From: Methanomassiliicoccales archaeon
GTDB lineage: Archaea > Thermoplasmatota > Thermoplasmata > Methanomassiliicoccales > JACIVX01
DNA length: 12,142 bases
Direction: 5' to 3'
Assembly: GCA_028682925.1 (NCBI GenBank)
Contig: JAJRAG010000037.1
Span: forward strand, 1-12,142
The notes below the pieces were generated by a model that saw only the letters and a program-made list of their open reading frames with translations, was not told the origin of the DNA and ran no database searches. Numbering within the stretch: the first letter of the stretch is position 1; every line of letters begins with the position of its first letter. Made by a program: the position numbers and the translations under genes. Positions 1-7,174 of the stretch are shown piece by piece.

Positions 1-2
1 AC

Positions 3-1403
3 GACAGGCATATCGAGTCGGCAATCTCCGATCTGGAGGAGGGCGTCTCGGACGCTGAGACCCGCTTTCCGAAGAGAGGTATGGTTCTGAAGTTGCTCGA
101 AGGGAACGAGTACTTCACCGATTCGTTTTCTGAACCTACAAGGCAGAAGGCGAAAAGCGTCAGGAGTGCATTTCGTGAGGAACATCTAGAGGAAATCAAT
201 GTTCACATAAGCCGGGACAGACACGGTGAGGCTGGCAAGATAGCATCGGAGGTCATAATAAAACTTGACAGACCTCGCAGAATGGCGGATAGGATCTCGG
301 AACTGACCCTTGAACCAAGGACGGGCGTGGTGATAATGCTGGTCGTCCTCGGAAGCGTGTTCCTGTCCGTTGTCTATCTGGGGGGATTGTTGGAGACTGC
401 GCTGATCAGTGCCTATCATTCGGTTGTCGGGAATTCCTTTGACGGCCTCGCTTCCTTCATAGGTGGAAAGATCGGATTGGCGCTGGCCAGGGGGATCGAC
501 CTCAGCCTGCAAGCGATTCTGTCGATAGTAGTGCCATACATCCTCATATTCTACATCATTCTCGGCATTCTGGAGGATTCGGGATATCTGCCAAGGGTAG
601 TGATGTTGCTGGACGGGGTCATGCACAAGATCGGCTTGCACGGGAGAGCGATAATCCCGATGATCGTCGGCATCGGCTGCAACGTCCCTGCCATACTCGC
701 CACGAGGGTGATAGAATCGAGAAGGGAGAGGTTGATCCTTGCCACTGTAACCGTCATGGCCGTTCCTTGCTCCGCCCAAGTGGCGGTCGTTCTGGGGACC
801 GTCGGAAGATTCGCCGGCATCGGCTACGCGGCCGTGATATTCATCGTTCTGTTCCTGATTCTGCTGATCCTCGGCAGACTCCTCCACAGAGTAATGAAGT
901 CTGAGCCATCCAGCCTGGCAATCGAAATTCCGGAGCTGTCGATACCAAGACCGAGGAACGTTCTCTACAAGACCTTCATCAGAGTGAAGGACTTCTTCGT
1001 GATAGCCTTCCCGATACTCCTTGCTGGGAGTCTGATTCTTGAACTGTTGACCCAGTATGGACTTCTCGACATGATAGTAGGACCGTTCTCCCCGTTCACT
1101 GTCGGATTCCTCGGGCTACCAGCCGTGATCATCATAGCCCTGATCTTCGGAGTTCTCAGGAAGGAAATGTCTCTGCAGATGTTAGTTCTCCTCTTCGGGA
1201 CGACGGAACTGTCGATGGTCCTGGCCCCGGACCAGCTATTTGTTTTCGCGTTGATAATGGCCACATACATGCCATGTCTTGCAGCATTTGCGGTCATGGC
1301 GAGGGAATTCGGACTTAAGGATACTCTCAAGGTGACTGCGGCGTCGATCACCCTGGCTTTCACGCTTGGCGGCATCGCTCATCTCATTCTGAGCACAATC
1401 TGA
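3..1403 (+). CDS. feoB: Ferrous iron transport protein B, C-terminal part (5' truncated by window edge)
   Basis: FeoB imports Fe2+ across the cytoplasmic membrane and couples this to an N-terminal GTPase domain. The frame is open from the first bases of the window, so the gene starts upstream; 466 residues remain and roughly 200, including the GTPase domain, are missing. The visible part begins with the helical linker that ends in LKLLEGNEYF, the usual FeoB junction. Two Gate (nucleoside-recognition) modules follow. The first carries HGRAIIPMIVGIGCNVPAI, with the conserved GCNVPA cysteine, then a VPCSA motif. The second carries FGVLRKEMS and ATYMPCLAAFAVMAREFG. About eight to ten hydrophobic segments are visible. 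The ATG at 81 is an internal Met and not the start, because the homology continues upstream of it. No feoA lies downstream; the next gene is pirin with its own promoter. The family assignment is secure; only the N-terminus is unknown. Confidence 0.93.
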   Translation, partial: DRHIESAISDLEEGVSDAETRFPKRGMVLKLLEGNEYFTDSFSEPTRQKAKSVRSAFREEHLEEINVHISRDRHGEAGKIASEVIIKLDRPRRMADRISELTLEPRTGVVIMLVVLGSVFLSVVYLGGLLETALISAYHSVVGNSFDGLASFIGGKIGLALARGIDLSLQAILSIVVPYILIFYIILGILEDSGYLPRVVMLLDGVMHKIGLHGRAIIPMIVGIGCNVPAILATRVIESRRERLILATVTVMAVPCSAQVAVVLGTVGRFAGIGYAAVIFIVLFLILLILGRLLHRVMKSEPSSLAIEIPELSIPRPRNVLYKTFIRVKDFFVIAFPILLAGSLILELLTQYGLLDMIVGPFSPFTVGFLGLPAVIIIALIFGVLRKEMSLQMLVLLFGTTELSMVLAPDQLFVFALIMATYMPCLAAFAVMAREFGLKDTLKVTAASITLAFTLGGIAHLILSTI

Positions 1404-1546
1404 GCGAAATCTCTTCCCGACTCCGATCTACGACGAATAGAATTCTCTTAATCTGCATGAAGCCACTTATCCAACCATCATGCGATCAAACATCGTGTCC
1501 AGTCTGTCTTGAATCTCGATATCCTGCAATCCTTATCGAACGACCT
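1404..1546. other. Short intergenic gap between feoB and pirin
   Basis: About 180 bases separate the feoB stop from the pirin start. I see no ORF of useful length, no tRNA and no clear T-rich terminator for feoB. The only interpretable elements are the TATA box and inverted repeat at the right end, listed separately. Confidence 0.5.
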
Positions 1547-1553
1547 CGAATCC

Positions 1554-1560
1554 TTAAATA
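1554..1560 (+). promoter_or_regulatory. TATA box for the pirin gene
   Basis: TTAAATA lies 26-32 bases upstream of the GTG at 1586. That is the spacing expected if transcription starts at or just before this codon. The box sits in the spacer of an inverted repeat, CGAATCC (1547-1553) with GGGTTCG (1562-1568, one G:T wobble), which could be a regulator site or chance. Confidence 0.5.
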
Positions 1561-1585
1561 GGGGTTCGTGGGTGTTCAACTATTC

Positions 1586-2440
1586 GTGAGAAGCGTAAGA
1601 GGAGTCCGAAGGGTTTCGAAGAGCAGCCCGACCATCGAAGGGGCGGGGGTCAGACTGAAACGGGCTTTCGGACCAGCAGAAGTCCATCTGCTGGATCCGT
1701 TCCTATTGCTTGATGATTTTCATTCCGGCGATCCAGATGATTACGTTGCTGGATTCCCATGGCATCCTCACAGAGGGATGGAGACGGTCACGTATTTGAT
1801 CCGAGGGGTTGTCGAGCACGAGGACAGCACTGGGAACAAGGGCGTGATCAATTCGGGCGACGTCCAATGGATGACAGCGGGAAGCGGAATACTGCATCAT
1901 GAGATGCCAAAGGAATACAAGGGACTGATGCAAGGATTCCAACTATGGGTCAATCTTCCCGCCTCTAGAAAGATGATGAGCCCGAGGTACAGGGACGTAA
2001 AGATGGAGCAGATACCGGTGGTCTCGGTGAACGGCGACGCCAAAGCGAAGATCATCGCCGGTCAAATCGATGGCGTCAAGGGACCGGTCAAGGATCTCGT
2101 CGTTGAGGTTGAGTATCTTGATGTCTCGATATTGCCCAACAAGGAGTTCAAACACTCCGTAACAAGAGGAAACAATGCCTTTGCCTACGTTTTCGAAGGC
2201 GGAGGGTCCTTCGATCAGCAGCGTGCGAATACGGTCAAGGCGGAACATCTGGTCATCTTCACGGATGGCGATGAGGTCAAGGTCAAGGCGGATGAAAGCG
2301 GCGTCCGATTTCTGCTAGTTTCGGGAAAGCCGATCGCTGAGCCCGTTGCCTGGGGCGGTCCGATCGTCATGAACACGCGAGAAGAACTCGACATCGCCTT
2401 TGCTGAACTGCAGAAAGGCGAGTTCATCAGAAGCCGTTGA
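1586..2440 (+). CDS. Pirin family protein (cupin, iron-binding)
   Basis: Pirins are bicupin proteins that bind one Fe in the N-terminal cupin; bacterial and human members include quercetin dioxygenases and transcription cofactors. Here the four metal ligands are present: His60 and His62 in FPWHPHRGMETVTYL, and His104 and Glu106 in GILHHEMP (numbered from the GTG at 1586). These match His56, His58, His101 and Glu103 of human pirin. The GDVQWMTAGSGI and QLWVNLP signatures are also intact, and about 284 residues is normal length. The frame stays open to a GTG at 1568, but that codon is only 8 bases after the TATA box, so it should precede the transcript start. The protein beginning VRSVRGVRRV from 1586 also aligns with ordinary pirin N-termini. 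The gene converges on the DMT permease with 25 bases between the stops. The in vivo substrate is unknown. Confidence 0.93.
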   Translation: MRSVRGVRRVSKSSPTIEGAGVRLKRAFGPAEVHLLDPFLLLDDFHSGDPDDYVAGFPWHPHRGMETVTYLIRGVVEHEDSTGNKGVINSGDVQWMTAGSGILHHEMPKEYKGLMQGFQLWVNLPASRKMMSPRYRDVKMEQIPVVSVNGDAKAKIIAGQIDGVKGPVKDLVVEVEYLDVSILPNKEFKHSVTRGNNAFAYVFEGGGSFDQQRANTVKAEHLVIFTDGDEVKVKADESGVRFLLVSGKPIAEPVAWGGPIVMNTREELDIAFAELQKGEFIRSR

Positions 2441-2465
2441 CAATCGCTGTCGAAAGCAAGAGGGA

Positions 2466-3374
2466 TCACGACTCGATTTTTCGGGGGTCCTCTCCTCGAG
2501 ATACCACATAGATCGCTGCGAACACCATGACCGCTCCTATGACTCCGATCATCCCCAGCTGGTCTCCCAGGATCAATCGACCGAGGACGGTTCCAAAGAC
2601 AGACTCCGACAAGATGACAGTCGCTGAGACAGTCAGGCTGATCGCACCCAACCCCTTTGCCCACAGCATTGCTGGGATCGACGTGCAGAAAATCCCCAAA
2701 TAGACCACGACAGGAAGCGCATTCCAACTCACATTCCCAATATCTCCAAAGAAATATGACATTAATATGATTGGGATTGGATAGATTGTATGGAGCGAGA
2801 GCATCCATTGATCGTAGCGCAGCTTTCTGAGCCCTCTTCTCGTCAATGCCCACACAATCGCGCCGGTCGCCGCAGATCCTAGGAGCAATAGATCGCCCGC
2901 GAATTCGCCAGACGAGAAAGCCTCTGGGCTCCATTGTGTCGTCAGGGTGATGAGCCCGAAGACACCGATCAGGATTCCGAATGCCTTCGCTCCCGTGAAT
3001 TTCTCGCGGAACAGAAGGGCGGCGAGAGGAGCGACAAAGATGACCGTGCTTCCAATGATAAGCGCTCCCTTCGAGGCGGTGGTTGTCGTCAATCCGACGA
3101 ATTGAAGTGATATAGACACCAGTCCTATCGCCGAAGCCGCCCACACCTCCCAGTGTCTGAAGATTCTCATTGTGAATGTTTTCCGGTAAAGCGTATAGAT
3201 GAAGGCTATGAGCGCACCAATGGCGACGATCGCAGCTTCGAAAAGAAAAGGGTCGATATCTTCGAGTCCGATCTTGATCGCGACGTAGGATGTGGAAAAC
3301 ATCAGGCTCGACAAGAGCGTCAAAGAGATTGCCTGATTCTTCGTCAGCCTATCGTCATCTTTCCGATCATTCAC
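2466..3374 (-). CDS. EamA/DMT-superfamily permease
   Basis: This is a ten-helix drug/metabolite transporter made of two tandem EamA repeats, typically exporting amino acids, nucleotides or other small metabolites. The 302 residues are standard for the family. After a short charged cytoplasmic start (NDRKDDDRLTKNQ), hydrophobic segments run through the chain. The first repeat contains FSTSYVAIKIGL and ends near residue 145 with the typical AAL.FREKFTGAKAFGILIGVFGLI pattern. The second ends with SESVFGTVLGRLILGDQLGMIGVIGAVMVFAAIYVV, the usual EamA end. The start is a GTG; a stop codon lies three codons further upstream in frame, so no earlier start is possible. No strong Shine-Dalgarno or well-placed TATA box is visible. 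The substrate cannot be told from sequence. Confidence 0.88.
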   Translation of the reverse strand: MNDRKDDDRLTKNQAISLTLLSSLMFSTSYVAIKIGLEDIDPFLFEAAIVAIGALIAFIYTLYRKTFTMRIFRHWEVWAASAIGLVSISLQFVGLTTTTASKGALIIGSTVIFVAPLAALLFREKFTGAKAFGILIGVFGLITLTTQWSPEAFSSGEFAGDLLLLGSAATGAIVWALTRRGLRKLRYDQWMLSLHTIYPIPIILMSYFFGDIGNVSWNALPVVVYLGIFCTSIPAMLWAKGLGAISLTVSATVILSESVFGTVLGRLILGDQLGMIGVIGAVMVFAAIYVVSRGEDPRKIES

Positions 3375-3477
3375 AATTCCCGGTCATAATTCTACACCTT
3401 TTTGCCCTTTTGGTTCCATGCAGACTCCAGCTGACGCCAGGGCCAGATCAAGAATCGACATGACTAAAGGACAGAGC

Positions 3478-3515
3478 AATCCCCTCCCCCATGACCTTGC
3501 GAAGACTGGGGGATT
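3478..3515. repeat. Inverted-repeat hairpin with two alternative pairings
   Basis: TCCCCCA (3485-3491) pairs perfectly with TGGGGGA (3507-3513), and a short inner CTT/AAG pairing is possible around GCG at 3499-3501. AATCCCC (3478-3484) can pair instead with GGGGATT (3509-3515). The two stems share bases, so they exclude each other. It could be a terminator-like structure, a relic of an insertion-sequence end, or part of a small RNA; none of these is shown. Confidence 0.45.
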
Positions 3516-3649
3516 CTCCTTGAACTTTACTTCACGCTCTGAGGTCCTCGAACTGAAGTCGTGCCAATCAACCGTATTCATGAGACAGGTGCGGAGAATA
3601 CGGTCCTGCGCGTAGAGGCAATAACCTCGCCTTCCACCGTCAGAATGAG

Positions 3650-3690
3650 AGTGAATTAAAGATGATGAAAATGAAAGAGGTTTTCAGAAT
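3650..3690 (-). terminator. Possible T-rich terminator of ftsZ
   Basis: Immediately beyond the ftsZ stop, the minus strand reads as several T clusters (ATTCTGAAAA, then CTCTTTCATTTTCATCATC and TTTAATTC). Archaeal termination often uses such T-rich tracts without a hairpin. The runs are short, so this is tentative. Confidence 0.3.
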
Positions 3691-3699
3691 TATGCTGTC

Positions 3700-4893
3700 T
3701 CAGTGAATGAAGTCTATTCCATCATCCGAACTTTCTCCGTCCGCTCCGACGGTTGCCCCCAGCTTGCCTGTCTTGATCCCCAACCTGGATGCCATATCAG
3801 ATGACATGGAATCGATCATGAATTTTGACTTTGCGCCTGTGAGAATCACCAAGACCTGAATCATTCCCTCGCTCGCCGGGTCAATTGAGCAACCCCAGAT
3901 TATCCTGGCCCTCGGATCTATGCTCTTGCCGACATACTCCGCAGCCTTTTGCGCATCGGTCACGGTCATGTCAGGTCCGCCGACAACGCGCACCAGAGCG
4001 CCCTTCGAGTCTTTCACATTGATGTCGCCGAGTAGTGGCGAGTTGATTGCTTCTTTAACCGCTTCCTTGGTGGGATCATCAGTATGCTCCTTGCTTGCCT
4101 CTCCCATACCAATGAATGCCACACCACCTTCGTTCATGAGGGTGAGAATATCCGCGTAGTCCAGATTGACTAGCCCAGGCTTCGTGATGATTTCCGTGAG
4201 GCCTTTGATTGTCTGCATCAGGACCTCATCGGCGACCTTGAACGCCGCCTCTATCGGCAGTTTCGGCACGAGTTCCAGCAACTTGTCATTTGGCACGACG
4301 ATAGTTGTGTCGGTGACGCGTCTGAGTCTGTCAAGGCCGGCGAGCGCATTCTCCATTCGAACCGTTCCCTCTGCCTTGAAAGGAAGGGTAACGACCCCGA
4401 TAGTCAGAGCGCGACATTGCTGTTTTGCGATCCGAGCCACATAGTGGGCGGACCCAGTACCTGTCCCGCCTCCCATTCCAGCAGTGACGAAAACGATGTT
4501 TGCGCCGTTTAGGAAGTTGCGAATATCCATGTCGTTCTCTTGTGCAGCTCTCTCACCAACTTCAGGAATTGCTCCAGCACCCAGGCCGTGTGTTGTCGCT
4601 CTACCGATCAATATCTTCGAGGCCGATCGTATCGTCAGTAGATGTTTTGCATCGGTGTTGATGCCGCACAGCTGCGCGCCATTAATATCAGCGTCGACAC
4701 ATCGGTTGATGGTGTTACATCCACCGCCACCGCAGCCAATAATCTTGACGCTCACATCGAGCTGAGCGGCGATTCTTTTGATTTCCTCATCGTCGGCAGA
4801 ATTTTCTTGATTTGCATTCACAGAGTCTTGTAAAGGCGAACTCTCTTCATGCTGCACGCTCTTGAGAGCTTCTTTGACTAAGGAGTTTGGCAT
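3700..4893 (-). CDS. ftsZ: Cell division protein FtsZ, archaeal type
   Basis: FtsZ is the tubulin-like GTPase that polymerises into the division ring. The 397 residues include an N-terminal extension of about 45 residues, rich in Gln, Asn, Ser and acidic residues and probably disordered. The GTPase domain starts at VKIIGCGGGGCNTI (residues 49-62) and has INTDAKHL, the tubulin signature GGGTGTG at 141-147, and VVPNDKLLELVP. The T7 catalytic loop is NLDYAD at 243-248, followed by the C-terminal activation domain to about residue 355. The tail is short (ending DDGIDFIH) and lacks the bacterial FtsA/ZipA-binding peptide, as expected for archaea. The loop reads GCGGGGCN where many archaeal FtsZs have GCGGAGNN. 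A TATA box lies 36-43 bases upstream of the ATG. No secE or spt5, which accompany ftsZ in some archaea, are present. I do not assign FtsZ1 or FtsZ2. Confidence 0.96.
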   Translation of the reverse strand: MPNSLVKEALKSVQHEESSPLQDSVNANQENSADDEEIKRIAAQLDVSVKIIGCGGGGCNTINRCVDADINGAQLCGINTDAKHLLTIRSASKILIGRATTHGLGAGAIPEVGERAAQENDMDIRNFLNGANIVFVTAGMGGGTGTGSAHYVARIAKQQCRALTIGVVTLPFKAEGTVRMENALAGLDRLRRVTDTTIVVPNDKLLELVPKLPIEAAFKVADEVLMQTIKGLTEIITKPGLVNLDYADILTLMNEGGVAFIGMGEASKEHTDDPTKEAVKEAINSPLLGDINVKDSKGALVRVVGGPDMTVTDAQKAAEYVGKSIDPRARIIWGCSIDPASEGMIQVLVILTGAKSKFMIDSMSSDMASRLGIKTGKLGATVGADGESSDDGIDFIH

Positions 4894-4928
4894 AGTGCAT
4901 CCCTAGTATGACAACTGTCTGACGAGAG

Positions 4929-4936
4929 ATATATAG
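4929..4936 (-). promoter_or_regulatory. TATA box for ftsZ
   Basis: On the minus strand CTATATAT, preceded by the A-rich GGCAAA, lies 36-43 bases before the ftsZ ATG. Transcription would start near 4906, giving a leader of about a dozen bases. This is the closest match to an archaeal TATA consensus in the window. Confidence 0.65.
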
Positions 4937-4940
4937 TTTG

Positions 4941-5148
4941 CCCTCATGAAACAAGACCTTCCAGTTCCGCGACAGCATCAGACTATGGGCTATTCCTAAC
5001 TCAGAATGATTATTCTCGAACAAGATGATTGCTATCGCGAGACGAGCCTACTTGCTCTAATCGCTTGTCTTTTCCACTGCAGGAGAATCAATCCTGAAGA
5101 CGTGAGTGTCTCTTGATCGCTTGGATGGCATCGACGGGTCGAGAATGT
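4941..5148. other. Gap between ftsZ promoter and hemerythrin stop
   Basis: I find no RNA gene, strong repeat or small gene with a ribosome binding site here. The hemerythrin transcript would end in this region, but no clear T-rich terminator is visible on the minus strand. Confidence 0.4.
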
Positions 5149-5634
5149 CTAACAGCATCCTCCTCCAGCGTGATGGTCGTAATGTGCGAGTTCAACTCTC
5201 TCCCGAACGTATCTCCCGATAAGCAACGAAGCGGGATAGAGGAATTCCTCTTCATCGAGGGCATGCATCTTCAATTTCCTGGAGAGCTCAACATATCTTT
5301 CTTTCTTCTCTTTCTTCGCAGCCTTAGCGAGACCATCCAGAGCGAGGACGATCGCCTTGTGCTCATCGAGCATCTTCTTGTATTCAGACTTGAGCTTGGC
5401 TGTCATTACGAGCACTTCCTCCATCTCTGGTTCGTACTTGCGAGTTGCGAGTGTTCTCAGCAAACCCAAGGGCGGCAGCGCATATTCTTCTTCCTTCTCG
5501 AAATGTGGATGCAGAATTTCTGCGACCTTCCTTGCAGCACTACCCACCTCGCCTCCCGCCTTCATGGCGCTAGCTAGTTCCTTATGGAGTTCCCTGTGCT
5601 GTACCTTCAGAGACTCGGGGATCTCTATCTTCAT
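5149..5634 (-). CDS. Hemerythrin-like domain protein with His/Cys-rich tail
   Basis: This is a four-helix-bundle HHE-type protein expected to bind a di-iron centre; relatives bind O2 or NO, repair Fe-S clusters, or sense iron and oxygen. Counting from the ATG at 5634 (161 residues), likely ligands are His13 (VQHRELHKEL), His44 and Glu48 (LHPHFEKEEE), His92 (LDEHKAI), and His124 and Glu128 (MHALDEEEFLYP). The order and spacing are typical. The frame extends to an ATG at 5673, but that codon lies inside the TATA box, while the ATG at 5634 has a perfect GGAGGT seven to twelve bases upstream. The tail HYDHHAGGGCC after the last helix is unusual and could bind metal or form a disulfide. It lies between ftsZ and the desulfurase gene, with its own promoter. 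Protection of Fe-S biogenesis from O2 or NO is plausible but inferred. Confidence 0.88.
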   Translation of the reverse strand: MKIEIPESLKVQHRELHKELASAMKAGGEVGSAARKVAEILHPHFEKEEEYALPPLGLLRTLATRKYEPEMEEVLVMTAKLKSEYKKMLDEHKAIVLALDGLAKAAKKEKKERYVELSRKLKMHALDEEEFLYPASLLIGRYVRERVELAHYDHHAGGGCC

Positions 5635-5640
5635 GCAACG

Positions 5641-5646
5641 ACCTCC
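5641..5646 (-). promoter_or_regulatory. Ribosome binding site that sets the hemerythrin start
   Basis: GGAGGT on the minus strand ends six bases before the ATG at 5634. It is a full Shine-Dalgarno match and decides between this ATG and the one at 5673. Confidence 0.75.
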
Positions 5647-5670
5647 AGGCGAGAATAAGCGATCCATCTT

Positions 5671-5680
5671 CAAATAAAAC
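5671..5680 (-). promoter_or_regulatory. TATA box for the hemerythrin gene
   Basis: GTTTTATTTG on the minus strand is centred about 26 bases upstream of an expected transcript start near 5650. This gives a short leader of about 16 bases that contains the GGAGGT site. It implies that hemerythrin can be transcribed separately from the upstream desulfurase gene. Confidence 0.5.
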
Positions 5681-5781
5681 TATTGCCGAATTTGAAATTC
5701 TGGCCTGAGTGAACGGACAGATCGGACAACAGCGGCGACGAAGTATTGCCGATATCATGTCTGCGAAATGTTCCGAGCCAG

Positions 5782-6942
5782 TCATTCCCAAGAAGTGAGG
5801 GGTGATATGCTCCTCAGCTTGCCGACCGCACCCGGGATCTCTTTCAAGAAGTAGTCTGTCTCCTCTGAAGTGCTCATCCTGCTGAGACTGACTCGCAGCG
5901 ATCCTCTCGCGAATTCCGGCTTCAATCCTATGGCTGTCAGAACATGCGAAGGATCACGGCTCTTTGTAGAGCACGCCGAACCGGTCGAGGCCGCGATGCC
6001 GGCCTCATCAAGTTCAAGGACGAGCGACTCACCATCTATGAAATCGAACCGAAAGTGAGCATTGTTGCACAGACGCTTCTCCCTATGCCCGTTCAGGTGC
6101 GAACCAGTAACGCCATTCAGCACTCCATCGATGACTTCGTCCCTGAGGGATTTCATCGTTTCGACGTCATTACCCATGGTCTCAATCGCAATATCAACGG
6201 CCTTGCCCATTCCGACGATGCCGCTGACGTTCTCAGTAGAGGACCTCAGACCCTTTTCATGCCCGCCTCCGTACATAAGAGGCCGGATCCTCAGACCATT
6301 CCTGACATACAGCGCTCCCACGCCCTTCGGCCCGTGGAATTTGTGGGCGGAGATGGAGAGCACGTCGATGTTGTCGTTATCTACGTTCAGAGGCATCTTC
6401 GTGAACGCCTGAACTGCATCTGTATGAAAAGCAGCTCCAGACTCGCGGGCGATCTCGCCGATCTTCCTCACCGGCTGCAAAGTCCCGATCTCGTTGTTCG
6501 CCGCGATTATCGTGACGAGGATCGTATCGCGGTCCATCGCCTCCTCCAGCGCTGTCACCGACACGAGACCGTCCTCGTTCACCGGGAGATATGTGACTCT
6601 GAACCCCTGACTCTCGAGGAACTGGCATGTGTGTAGTACGGCATGATGCTCGATCGTCGATGTGATGATGTGATTCCCTTTCTCCCGGTTGGCGTAGGCG
6701 AAACCCTGTATCGCGATGTTGTCCGACTCCGTCCCGCCGGATGTGAAGATAATCTCGTCCTTGTGGGCGCCCATCGCATCGGCGACTCTTTCCCTTGCCG
6801 CCTGGACGGCGGCATACGCCTCCTTGCCGAATTGATGCAGGCTAGAGGCGTTTCCGTATCTCTCTCTGAAGAACGGCAACATAGCCTCCAGCACTTGAGG
6901 ATCGACCCGCGTTGTCGCGCTGTTGTCGAAGTAGACCTTCAT
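5782..6942 (-). CDS. Cysteine desulfurase (NifS/IscS type)
   Basis: This PLP enzyme converts L-cysteine to alanine and leaves a persulfide on its active-site Cys for Fe-S clusters, thiolated tRNA or other acceptors. All 386 residues match a group I desulfurase. The N-terminus is VYFDNSATT and a PLP-phosphate site TSGGTESDN lies at 68-76. His99 (IEHHAVL) stacks on PLP, Asp175 lies in FHTDAVQ, and the Schiff-base Lys201 is in SISAHKFHGPKG. RSSTEN is at 233-238, and the catalytic Cys324 is in the mobile-loop motif TGSACSTKSRDPSHVL. The ATG is preceded by GAGGT eleven bases away and GGTGG three bases away. No IscU-type scaffold gene is adjacent; its partners may be elsewhere. It is divergent from the ThiN-AIRS/homocysteine block, which suggests a shared sulfur role. 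I give no symbol because nifS and iscS cannot be separated by sequence alone. Confidence 0.95.
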   Translation of the reverse strand: MKVYFDNSATTRVDPQVLEAMLPFFRERYGNASSLHQFGKEAYAAVQAARERVADAMGAHKDEIIFTSGGTESDNIAIQGFAYANREKGNHIITSTIEHHAVLHTCQFLESQGFRVTYLPVNEDGLVSVTALEEAMDRDTILVTIIAANNEIGTLQPVRKIGEIARESGAAFHTDAVQAFTKMPLNVDNDNIDVLSISAHKFHGPKGVGALYVRNGLRIRPLMYGGGHEKGLRSSTENVSGIVGMGKAVDIAIETMGNDVETMKSLRDEVIDGVLNGVTGSHLNGHREKRLCNNAHFRFDFIDGESLVLELDEAGIAASTGSACSTKSRDPSHVLTAIGLKPEFARGSLRVSLSRMSTSEETDYFLKEIPGAVGKLRSISPLTSWE

Positions 6943-7004
6943 CTTCCCACCATACCTCTTCTAATTCCTAAAGGAGTCTCTTCTGCGTGGATATGCAGAG
7001 GGCA

Positions 7005-7012
7005 CTATTAAG
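7005..7012 (-). promoter_or_regulatory. Candidate TATA box for the cysteine desulfurase gene
   Basis: CTTAATAG on the minus strand would start transcripts near 6983, giving a leader of about 40 bases that includes the two Shine-Dalgarno-like sites. A second copy at 7036-7043 could serve as an alternative promoter. Confidence 0.4.
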
Positions 7013-7167
7013 TCGGAATGGAGATTGTCTCGTGTCTATTAAGATTTACTATCGTTAATGCTCAGATGCATATGAAAACCATCGTCGGGCAGACGTTGTA
7101 TCAATTGACTCTGGTGAAGACGGTTGGCCGAGCAACAAGCGTACCAGCAATTAACTATAGTGAAGCA

Positions 7168-7174
7168 TTTATAC
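7168..7174 (+). promoter_or_regulatory. TATA box for the ThiN-AIRS gene
   Basis: TTTATAC, preceded by the purine-rich GAAGCA, predicts a transcript start near 7196-7198. That is just before the ATG at 7205 of a short upstream ORF and about 64 bases before the main ATG at 7261. Confidence 0.5.

Larger units (their letters stand above)
3375..3699. other. Intergenic gap between DMT permease and ftsZ
   Basis: About 325 bases without a convincing gene. Two opposing 65-codon frames (3384-3581 minus, 3418-3615 plus) have no Shine-Dalgarno, no promoter at the right spacing and no recognisable family. The gap holds the DMT upstream region, a G/C-rich hairpin at 3485-3513, and a stretch at 3650-3690 that is T-rich in the ftsZ transcript sense. 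Confidence 0.5.

Noticed and set aside
186..887. A 233-codon minus-strand frame opposite feoB
   Set aside because: It is a shadow of the FeoB reading frame. Its His/Asp/Arg-rich product is typical of antisense translation, while the plus strand encodes conserved FeoB motifs.
1547..1568. CGAATCC...GGGTTCG as part of a tRNA T-arm
   Set aside because: The order of the arms is the reverse of a tRNA T-stem-loop, and no acceptor or anticodon stems surround it.
3384..3615. Two opposing 65-codon frames as small genes
   Set aside because: Neither has a ribosome binding site, a properly spaced promoter or a recognisable domain. They overlap each other and a hairpin.
3661..3715. Possible C/D-box RNA starting with ATGATGA at 3662
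   Set aside because: A C-box-like sequence is present, but no D box (CTGA) occurs at the right distance on that strand.
5113..5577. A 154-codon plus-strand frame opposite the hemerythrin gene
   Set aside because: It is antisense to a gene with intact di-iron ligands and a perfect Shine-Dalgarno, and its translation has no recognisable features.
6939..6953. Four-codon upstream ORF (MVGR) with an ATGA overlap before the cysteine desulfurase start
   Set aside because: It is too short to be distinguished from chance, and its start lies between the two Shine-Dalgarno-like sites. The resemblance to the ThiN-AIRS leader is probably coincidence.
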